Of a stretch of DNA of 64,000 bases, positions 57,937 to 64,000 are shown piece by piece. The notes beneath the pieces were generated by a model. That model searched no databases, was not told where the DNA came from, and was given only the letters and a program-made list of their open reading frames with translations. Origin of the DNA: Ancylobacter sp. TS-1 (GTDB lineage Bacteria > Pseudomonadota > Alphaproteobacteria > Rhizobiales > Xanthobacteraceae); contig NZ_CP045144.1 in the NCBI RefSeq assembly GCF_009223885.1, positions 1,364,001 through 1,428,000 on the forward strand. Reading direction: 5' to 3'. Each line of letters begins with the position of its first letter. The stretch's first letter is position 1. The position numbers and the translations under genes are program-made.

Positions 57937-59217
57937 ATGTCTTCAAATAACGACAATTCTTCCAAGTTTTCGAGCACGCGCCGCAAGCTCCTTATGGGCA
58001 TGGCGACGCTGCCGGCCGTGCCTCTTCTCGCAAACACCGGCCTCTTTTCTACTCCCGCCTTCGCCCAGGCGCCGGCGACGTCTGCCGTGAACACCACGGG
58101 CCTCGCCGTTACCGATACGGAAGTCACCGTTGGCATCCTGCACTCGGTCACCGGCACCATGGCGATCTCGGAGACCGGCTCGGTGCAGGCCGAGAAGCTC
58201 GCCATCGAGCAGATCAACGCGATGGGCGGCGTGCTCGGCCGCAAGATCAAGTTCATCCAGGAGGACGGCGCGTCCGACTGGCCGACCTTCGCCGAGAAGG
58301 CCAAGAAGCTGCTGGTCAACGACAAGGTCGCGGCCATCATGGGCTGCTGGACCTCGGCCTCGCGCAAGGCCGTGCTGCCGGTCGTCGAGCAGTACAACGG
58401 CATGCTGTACTACCCGACCTTCTATGAAGGCCTCGAGCAGTCCAAGAACGTCATCTACACCGGCCAGGAAGCCACCCAGCAGATCCTCGCCGGCCTCGAC
58501 TGGGTCAACAAGACCAAGGGCGCCAAGAGCTTCTACCTCATCGGCTCGGACTACATCTGGCCGCGCACCTCGATGAAGATCGCCCGCAAGCACATCGAGA
58601 ACAAGCTGGCCGGCAAGGTCGTGGGCGAGGATTACTTCCCGCTCGGCCACACCCAGTTCAACTCGGTGATCAACAAGTTCAAGCTGACCAAGCCGGACGT
58701 GATCTACGCCGCGGTCGTCGGCGGCTCGAACGTCGCCTTCTACAAGCAGCTCAAGGCGGCCGGCATCGACCTCTCGAAGCAGACCCTGCTCACCATCTCG
58801 GTGACCGAGGACGAGATCGACGGCATCGGCGGCGAGAACTTCGTCAACGCCTATAGCTGCATGAAGTACTTCCAGTCGCTCGACAATCCGAACAACAAGG
58901 ACTTCGTCGCCGCCTTCAAGAAGATGTGGGGCGAGAAGACCGTGATCGGTGACGTCACCCAGGCTGCCTATCTCGGCCCGTGGCTGTGGAAAATGACCGT
59001 CGAGAAGGCGGGCTCCTTCGACATCGACAAGATCGCCGAGGCCTCGGCCGGCATCGAGTTCACCAAGGCGCCGGAAGGCTACGTCAAGATCCACCCGAAC
59101 CACCATCTGTGGTCCAAGACCCGCGTCGGCCAGGCCCAGCCGGACGGCCAGTTCAAGGTGGTCTTCGAGACCCCCGAGCTGATCGAGCCCGATCCGTTCC
59201 CGAAGGGCTACCAGTGA
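57937..59217 (+). CDS. urtA: Urea ABC transporter substrate-binding protein UrtA
   Basis: A 426-residue periplasmic binding protein of the branched-chain amino acid/amide type. The leader has a twin-Arg-like STRRKLLMGMATLPAVPLL and an Ala-x-Ala cleavage region (AFAQA). Family motifs: VTVGILHSVTGTMAISETGS, LAIEQINAMGGVLGRKI, GCWTSASRKAVLPVVEQYNGMLYYPTFYEGLEQSKNVIYTG, and GSDYIWPRT, all UrtA-like. GGAGGGG lies 5-6 nt before the ATG at 57937. It binds urea or a short-chain amide for UrtBCDE. A stable hairpin separates it from urtB. Confidence 0.95.
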   Translation: MSSNNDNSSKFSSTRRKLLMGMATLPAVPLLANTGLFSTPAFAQAPATSAVNTTGLAVTDTEVTVGILHSVTGTMAISETGSVQAEKLAIEQINAMGGVLGRKIKFIQEDGASDWPTFAEKAKKLLVNDKVAAIMGCWTSASRKAVLPVVEQYNGMLYYPTFYEGLEQSKNVIYTGQEATQQILAGLDWVNKTKGAKSFYLIGSDYIWPRTSMKIARKHIENKLAGKVVGEDYFPLGHTQFNSVINKFKLTKPDVIYAAVVGGSNVAFYKQLKAAGIDLSKQTLLTISVTEDEIDGIGGENFVNAYSCMKYFQSLDNPNNKDFVAAFKKMWGEKTVIGDVTQAAYLGPWLWKMTVEKAGSFDIDKIAEASAGIEFTKAPEGYVKIHPNHHLWSKTRVGQAQPDGQFKVVFETPELIEPDPFPKGYQ

Positions 59218-59234
59218 TCGGTTGAAGCTCCCAC

Positions 59235-59260
59235 CCGGAGAGGGCTCGCGCCCTCTCCGG
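59235..59260 (+). terminator. urtA–urtB intergenic hairpin
   Basis: CCGGAGAGGG (59235-59244) and CCCTCTCCGG (59251-59260) form a perfect 10-bp stem with a 6-nt loop, then GGCTCTTTCC. The weak T-run suggests partial termination or protection of the urtA 3' end, a common way to make more binding protein than permease. Confidence 0.6.
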
Positions 59261-59316
59261 GGCTCTTTCCGTTGACGGGGACCGCGCCGCACGCGCGCAC
59301 GCCGGGGGATTTCTGA

Positions 59317-60243
59317 ATGTTTTCCGAATACTCGTTGAGCGAACTCAGCTCGATCTTCCTGATGCAAGGCTTCGCCGGCCTCATCCTGTTCTCGGTGTTC
59401 GTTCTCATGGCGCTGGGTCTGGCGATCATCTTCGGCCAGATGGGCGTCATCAACATGGCGCATGGCGAGTTCATGATCCTCGGCGCCTATGTCACCTATT
59501 TCACATCGCAATTGTTTCTACATTACATTCCGGCCCTGTTTAGCATCTACTTCTTCATCGCGATGATATTGGCCTTCTTCGCCTCCGGCGCGCTCGGAAT
59601 GGCGGTGGAATGGCTGATGATCCGGCGTCTCTACAAACGCCCGCTCGACACTCTGCTCGCCACCTGGGGCCTCAGCCTCATCCTCCAGCAGGTCTACCGC
59701 TCCGTTTTCGGCCCCCGTGAGGTCGGCGTCGAGCTGCCGAGCTGGATGATGGGTTCGCTGCCCGTCACCGAGGTGGTCGAGGTGCAGATCAACGGCCTGT
59801 TCGTCATGGGTCTGACCATCGCCATCACCGTCGCCGTCGCCCTGCTGATGTACAAGTCGGCCTGGGGCAAGCAGGTGCGCGCCGTGGTGCAGAACCGCGT
59901 CATGGCCGGCGCCGTCGGCATCAACACCGAGAAGATCGACCGCTACACCTTCGGCCTCGGCTGCGGCATCGCCGGCGTCGCCGGTTCGGCCTTCACCATG
60001 ATCGGCTCGACCGGCCCGACCTCCGGACAGCTCTACATCGTCGACACCTTCCTGGTCGTCGTCTTCGGCGGCGCGCAGAGCCTTCTCGGCACCATCGCCT
60101 CCGCCTTCACCATCTCGCAGGCCCAGTCGACCATGGAGTTCTTCCTCTCCGGCTCGATGGCCAAGGTCCTCACGCTGCTTGGCGTGGTCATCATCCTGAT
60201 GCTGCGGCCCCAGGGCCTGTTCGTCATCAAGGTCCGTCGCTGA
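59317..60243 (+). CDS. urtB: Urea ABC transporter permease UrtB
   Basis: A 308-residue LivH-type permease. It shows MALGLAIIFGQMGVINMAHGEFMILGAYVTY, LLATWGLSLILQQVYRSVFGP, the urea-type RAVVQNRVMAGAVGINTEKIDRYTFGLGCGIAGVAGSAFT and VDTFLVVVFGGAQSLLGTIASAF. The long N-terminal domain of some UrtB proteins is absent. Located in the inner membrane as partner of UrtC. Followed after 10 bp by urtC. Confidence 0.95.
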   Translation: MFSEYSLSELSSIFLMQGFAGLILFSVFVLMALGLAIIFGQMGVINMAHGEFMILGAYVTYFTSQLFLHYIPALFSIYFFIAMILAFFASGALGMAVEWLMIRRLYKRPLDTLLATWGLSLILQQVYRSVFGPREVGVELPSWMMGSLPVTEVVEVQINGLFVMGLTIAITVAVALLMYKSAWGKQVRAVVQNRVMAGAVGINTEKIDRYTFGLGCGIAGVAGSAFTMIGSTGPTSGQLYIVDTFLVVVFGGAQSLLGTIASAFTISQAQSTMEFFLSGSMAKVLTLLGVVIILMLRPQGLFVIKVRR

Positions 60244-60253
60244 GGAGGCGCAC

Positions 60254-61417
60254 ATGAGCAAATCGTCCAGCCGCACCTTCTTCCTGCGACCCCAGGACAT
60301 CATCGGGATCGTCGTCCTCGCCTTCATCCTCGTCGTGGTCCTGCCGCTGACGCTGGACAATTTCCGCCTGCAGTTCGTCGGCAAGTACCTGACCTACGCC
60401 TTCGTGGCGCTCGGCCTCGTGCTGTGCTGGGGCTATGCCGGCATTCTCTCGCTCGGCCAGGGCGTGTTCTTCGGCCTCGGCGGCTACTGCATGGCGATGT
60501 TCCTCAAGCTGGAATCCTCCAGCCCGGAGAACACCAAGATCCAGACCACGCCGGGCATCCCGGACTTCATGGACTGGAACCAGATCACGTCGCTGCCGTG
60601 GTTCTGGGAGCCGTTCCGGAGCTTCGGCTTCACCACCATCGCCGTGGTCCTGGTGCCGGCCTTCTTCGCCCTCGTGCTCGGCTACGCCATGTTCAAGCGG
60701 CGCGTGGGCGGCGTGTACTTCGCCATCATCACCCAGGCGCTCGCCGCGATCATGACCATCCTGATCATTGGCCAGCAGGGCTATACCGGCGGCATCAACG
60801 GCATCACCGACCTGCGCAGCCTGCACGGCTGGGACATCCGCACCGACAGCGCGAAGACCATCCTCTACTTCGTCTGCGTGGCGCTGCTCATCGCCTGCAT
60901 CCTGCTCGCCTTCTACGTGAAGTCCTCCAAGCTCGGCCGCATCCTCGTCGCCATGCGCGACAAGGAGGACCGGGTGCGCTTCTCCGGCTACGACGTCTCC
61001 AGCTTCAAGATCTTCGTGTTCTGCCTGGCGGCGTCGCTGTCGGCGGTCGGCGGGGCGATGTTCACCCTGCAGGTCGGCTTCATGTCGCCGTCCTTCGTCG
61101 GCATCGTGCCCTCGATCGAGATGGTCATCTACACGGCGGTCGGCGGGCGCCTGTCGATCCTCGGCGCCATCTACGGCACGCTGGTGGTCAACTGGGCCAA
61201 GACCTCCTTCTCCGAGAGCTTCCCCGAACTCTGGCTGTTCGGCCTCGGCGGCCTGTTCATCGCCGTGGTGCTCATCTTCCCGAACGGCATCGCCGGCCTC
61301 TGGCAGTCCTACATCGCCCCGCATCTGGGCCCGCTGTTCGGCGGCTCCGCGAAGCGTTCGGCGACGCCTCCCGTCCCGCCGTCCTCCGGGACGACGGCCC
61401 CCGCCGCGGCCGAGTGA
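60254..61417 (+). CDS. urtC: Urea ABC transporter permease UrtC
   Basis: A 387-residue LivM-type permease with about ten helices. Motifs: YAFVALGLVLCWGYAGILSLGQGVFFGLGGYCMAMFLKLE, GVYFAIITQALAAIMTILIIGQQGYTGGINGITDLR, RILVAMRDKEDRVRFSGYDVSSFKIFVFCLAASLSAVGGAMF and the YTAVGGRLSILGAIYGTLVVNWAK end. A Pro/Ala-rich tail follows. GAGGAGG lies upstream of the ATG. Start and gene order fit a single urtABCDE transcript. Confidence 0.95.
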   Translation: MSKSSSRTFFLRPQDIIGIVVLAFILVVVLPLTLDNFRLQFVGKYLTYAFVALGLVLCWGYAGILSLGQGVFFGLGGYCMAMFLKLESSSPENTKIQTTPGIPDFMDWNQITSLPWFWEPFRSFGFTTIAVVLVPAFFALVLGYAMFKRRVGGVYFAIITQALAAIMTILIIGQQGYTGGINGITDLRSLHGWDIRTDSAKTILYFVCVALLIACILLAFYVKSSKLGRILVAMRDKEDRVRFSGYDVSSFKIFVFCLAASLSAVGGAMFTLQVGFMSPSFVGIVPSIEMVIYTAVGGRLSILGAIYGTLVVNWAKTSFSESFPELWLFGLGGLFIAVVLIFPNGIAGLWQSYIAPHLGPLFGGSAKRSATPPVPPSSGTTAPAAAE

Positions 61418-61429
61418 GGATCTGGTGCC

Positions 61430-62197
61430 ATGAACCCGCAAGTCATCGCCGACACCATGAACAAGGACTTCGTTCTCGCGGTGGAAGGGCTCACCGTCTC
61501 CTTCGACGGCTTCAAGGCGGTCAACGACCTGTCCTTCTATGTCGACGAGAACGAGATCCGCGTGATCATCGGTCCCAACGGGGCCGGCAAGACCACGGTG
61601 CTCGATCTCATCTGCGGCCGCACCCGGGCGACCACCGGCTCGATCCGCTTCAAGGAGCGCGAGCTGACCCGGATGAAGGAGCACGAGATCGTGCGCGCCG
61701 GGGTGGGGCGCAAGTTCCAGAATCCGTCGATCTACGAGGATCTCACCGTCTTCGAGAACCTCGAAATTTCCTATCCCAAGGGCCGGTCCGTGGTGGGAGC
61801 GCTGACCTTCCGCCGCGACACCGCGGTGAAGGAGCGGGTGCAGGAGATCGCCGAGACCATCTTCCTCGCCGACCAGCTCGACCAGCGCGCGGAATATCTC
61901 TCGCACGGGCAGAAGCAGTGGCTGGAGATCGGCATGCTGCTCATCCAGGACCCCGAACTGCTCATGCTCGACGAGCCGGTGGCCGGCATGAGCGTGTCCG
62001 AGCGCAAGAAGACCGCCGAACTGCTCAACACCATCATCAAGAACCGTTCGGTGATCGTGATCGAGCACGACATGAAGTTCGTCGAGGACATCGCCCACAA
62101 GGTCACGGTGCTGCACCAGGGCAAGATTCTCTCGGAGGGCTCCATGGCCAAGGTCCAGGCGGACCCGAAGGTCATCGAAGTCTATCTCGGCCATTGA
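61430..62197 (+). CDS. urtD: Urea ABC transporter ATP-binding protein UrtD
   Basis: A 255-residue ABC ATPase (LivG type). Walker A is GPNGAGKTTVLDLICG, the Q-loop region GRKFQNPSIYEDLTVFENL, the signature LSHGQKQWLEIGMLL (LSHGQ, a known UrtD feature in place of LSGGQ), Walker B LLMLDEPVAGMSV and the switch His in IVIEHDMKFV. It energises UrtBC on the cytoplasmic face together with UrtE. Confidence 0.96.
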   Translation: MNPQVIADTMNKDFVLAVEGLTVSFDGFKAVNDLSFYVDENEIRVIIGPNGAGKTTVLDLICGRTRATTGSIRFKERELTRMKEHEIVRAGVGRKFQNPSIYEDLTVFENLEISYPKGRSVVGALTFRRDTAVKERVQEIAETIFLADQLDQRAEYLSHGQKQWLEIGMLLIQDPELLMLDEPVAGMSVSERKKTAELLNTIIKNRSVIVIEHDMKFVEDIAHKVTVLHQGKILSEGSMAKVQADPKVIEVYLGH

Positions 62198-62207
62198 GGG
62201 GCGGATC

Positions 62208-62897
62208 ATGCTGAACGTATCCCACCTGCACGTCTCCTACGGCGAGAGCGAGGTGCTGCACGGCCTCAACTTCAAGGTCGCGCCCAACGAGATCATCGCC
62301 ATCATGGGCCGCAACGGCATGGGCAAGACCACGCTCATGAAGTCGCTCATGGGCATCGTGCCGACCAAGAGCGGCACGGTGACGGTCGGCGACACCGACG
62401 TGACCAAGTTCAAGAGCTATGAGCGCGTCGCCAGCGGCGTCGCCTACGTTCCCCAGGGCCGCATGATCTTCTCCACCATGACGGTGCAGGAGAACATCGA
62501 GACCGGGCTCATTCCGCGCGGCGAGAGCACAGTGCCGCCGGATATCTACGAGCTGTTCCCGGTGCTTCTGGAGATGAAGGGCCGGCGCGGGGGCAACCTC
62601 TCCGGCGGCCAGCAGCAGCAGCTCGCCATCGCCCGCGCGCTCGCCACCGCGCCCAAGGTGCTGCTGCTCGACGAACCGACCGAGGGCATCCAGCCCTCCA
62701 TCATCCGCGAGATGGCGCGCACGCTGAAGCGCATCCGCGACGAACGCGGCCTGTCCATCGTCGTCTCGGAGCAGGTGCTCTCCTTCGCCCTCGACATCGC
62801 CGACCGCGTGCTCGTCATCGAGAACGGCGAGATCGTCCACGAGGACGTGCGCGCCGACATCGACGAGGCGAAGGTCTCCAAGTTCCTTTCGGTCTGA
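62208..62897 (+). CDS. urtE: Urea ABC transporter ATP-binding protein UrtE
   Basis: A 229-residue ABC ATPase (LivF type). Walker A GRNGMGKTTLMKSLMG, Q-loop YVPQGRMIFSTMTVQENIETGL, signature NLSGGQQQQLAIARALA, Walker B VLLLDEPTEGIQPSII and the H-loop position replaced by Gln in IVVSEQVLSFALDIAD, which is usual in LivF/UrtE. Last transporter gene; formamidase begins 66 bp later in the same direction. Confidence 0.96.
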   Translation: MLNVSHLHVSYGESEVLHGLNFKVAPNEIIAIMGRNGMGKTTLMKSLMGIVPTKSGTVTVGDTDVTKFKSYERVASGVAYVPQGRMIFSTMTVQENIETGLIPRGESTVPPDIYELFPVLLEMKGRRGGNLSGGQQQQLAIARALATAPKVLLLDEPTEGIQPSIIREMARTLKRIRDERGLSIVVSEQVLSFALDIADRVLVIENGEIVHEDVRADIDEAKVSKFLSV

Positions 62898-62963
62898 GCC
62901 CCCCGCCAGACCGCCGTGCCCAGCCTGCCCACGTTTCCAGCTTGTCCCCGGGGAGAGAAACGC

Positions 62964-64000
62964 ATGACCGAGACGCTTATCAAAGTCGACCTGAACCAGT
63001 CGGCCTATGACAACGACATGGTTCACAACCGCTGGCACCCGGACATTCCGATGGTGGCCTGGGTGAAGCCCGGCGACGACTTCATCGTCGAGACCTATGA
63101 CTGGACCGGCGGCTTCATCAAGAACAACGATTCCGCCGACGACGTGCGCGACATCGACCTGTCGATCGTGCACTTCCTGTCCGGCCCCATCGGCGTCAAG
63201 GGCGCCGAGCCGGGCGACCTGCTGGTGGTCGACCTGCTCGACATCGGCGCCATGCCCGACAGCCAGTGGGGCTTCAACGGCTTCTTCTCCAAGAAGAATG
63301 GCGGCGGCTTCCTGACCGACCATTTCCCGCTGGCGCAGAAGTCGATCTGGGACTTCAAGGGCATGTACACCTCCTCGCGCCACGTGCCGGGGGTTAATTT
63401 CGCCGGGCTGATCCATCCCGGCCTGATCGGCTGCCTGCCCGACCCGAAGCTGCTCGAGACCTGGAACACCCGCGAGCAGGCGCTCATCGACACCAACCCG
63501 ACCCGCGTGCCCGCCCTCGCCGTCCCGCCCTTCGCCGCCACCGCCCATATGGGCCGGCTCACCGGCGACGCGAAGGCGGCCGCCGCGGCCACCGGCGCGC
63601 GCACCGTTCCCCCGCGCGAGCATGGCGGCAATTGCGACATCAAGGACCTGTCGCGCGGCTCCAAGATCTACTTCCCGGTCTATGTGGAAGGCGGCGGCCT
63701 CTCCATGGGCGACCTGCACTTCAGCCAGGGCGACGGCGAGATCACCTTCTGCGGCGCCATCGAGATGGCCGGCTGGGTGCACCTCAAGGTCGAGGTGCTG
63801 AAGGGCGGCATGGCCAAGTACGGGATCAAGAACCCGATCTTCAAGCCCTCGCCGGTCACGCCGAACTACAAGGACTACCTGATCTTCGAGGGCATCTCGG
63901 TCGACGAATATGGCGGCCAGCACTATCTCGACGTCCACATCGCCTATCGCCAGGCCTGCCTCAACGCCATCGAATACCTGAAGAAGTTCGGCTATTCGGG
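62964..64000 (+). CDS. fmdA: Formamidase FmdA (C-terminus cut by window end)
   Basis: The first 345 residues of a roughly 410-residue formamidase/acetamidase (FmdA_AmdA family) that splits formamide, and sometimes other short amides, into acid and ammonia. Matching segments: NRWHPDIPMVAWVKPGDDFIVETYDWTGG, DLSIVHFLSGPIGVKGAEPGDLLVVDLLDIGA, VNFAGLIHPGLIGCLP, PPREHGGNCDIKDLSRGSKIYFPVYVEGGGLSMGDLHFSQGDGEI and AYRQACLNAIEYL. The ATG at 62964 has GGGGAGAG upstream. Its place behind urtABCDE suggests that the transporter takes up amides as well as, or instead of, urea. Confidence 0.95.
   Translation, partial: MTETLIKVDLNQSAYDNDMVHNRWHPDIPMVAWVKPGDDFIVETYDWTGGFIKNNDSADDVRDIDLSIVHFLSGPIGVKGAEPGDLLVVDLLDIGAMPDSQWGFNGFFSKKNGGGFLTDHFPLAQKSIWDFKGMYTSSRHVPGVNFAGLIHPGLIGCLPDPKLLETWNTREQALIDTNPTRVPALAVPPFAATAHMGRLTGDAKAAAAATGARTVPPREHGGNCDIKDLSRGSKIYFPVYVEGGGLSMGDLHFSQGDGEITFCGAIEMAGWVHLKVEVLKGGMAKYGIKNPIFKPSPVTPNYKDYLIFEGISVDEYGGQHYLDVHIAYRQACLNAIEYLKKFGYS

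Overview
The window is a GC-rich, tightly packed chromosomal segment of an alphaproteobacterium, most likely a member of the Hyphomicrobiales (Rhizobiales) near Xanthobacteraceae (Ancylobacter/Starkeya/Xanthobacter type). The pointers are the dnaG–rpoD pair with a Bradyrhizobium/Xanthobacter-style primase N-terminus, a Lrp regulator divergent from trxB followed by an LsrB/VtlR-type LysR gene, an LpcC-like core glycosyltransferase, a fused MrpA-MrpB antiporter subunit and an LSHGQ-type UrtD. This assignment is inference from remembered family features, not a search. I see no insertion sequence, phage, integrase or CRISPR array; the window reads as core chromosome with accessory transport and regulatory clusters.

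Layout. 1–8.4 kb: a cut-off gene with a perfect palindromic operator in front of it, a methyltransferase, rpoD, dnaG, an ArsR/SRPBCC pair whose mRNA looks leaderless, azlCD and yqeY. 8.4–15 kb: carA, carB, greA and an LPS-core glycosyltransferase. 15–20.4 kb: a leftward Lrp–GT8–methyltransferase–ELM1 operon with stop/start overlaps, divergent from trxB–lsrB. 20–30.7 kb: small exported proteins, msrP, aatA, a GST, a glucose/sorbosone-type dehydrogenase, DUF486 and SemiSWEET membrane proteins, and a piuC/TonB-receptor/Sel1 iron-uptake group. 32–41.5 kb: a Gly/Ala-rich exported protein, a lipid kinase, a SIMPL protein, a CAU-anticodon tRNA, ilvD, small proteins and a UvrD-like helicase. 41.5–47.9 kb: a small XRE regulator divergent from a six-gene Mrp/Pha cation/proton antiporter operon. 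48–52.4 kb: an AcoR-type sigma-54 activator divergent from an ExaC-type aldehyde dehydrogenase with a clear -24/-12 promoter, followed by DUF779. 53–64 kb: a LuxR-type response regulator and a 1129-residue protein joining an NCS1 permease to a Cys cluster and a hybrid histidine kinase, divergent from urtABCDE and formamidase fmdA (cut by the window end).

The most interesting system is the last one: a transporter-like sensor kinase with its response regulator, placed back to back with urea uptake and formamide hydrolysis genes. It looks like a dedicated sensing and response module for small nitrogen compounds. Other points worth a second look are the primase that has lost three of four zinc ligands, the leaderless ArsR gene with two operators 40 bp apart, a cysteine-free LsrB homologue, dispersed palindromic repeats and a candidate small RNA.
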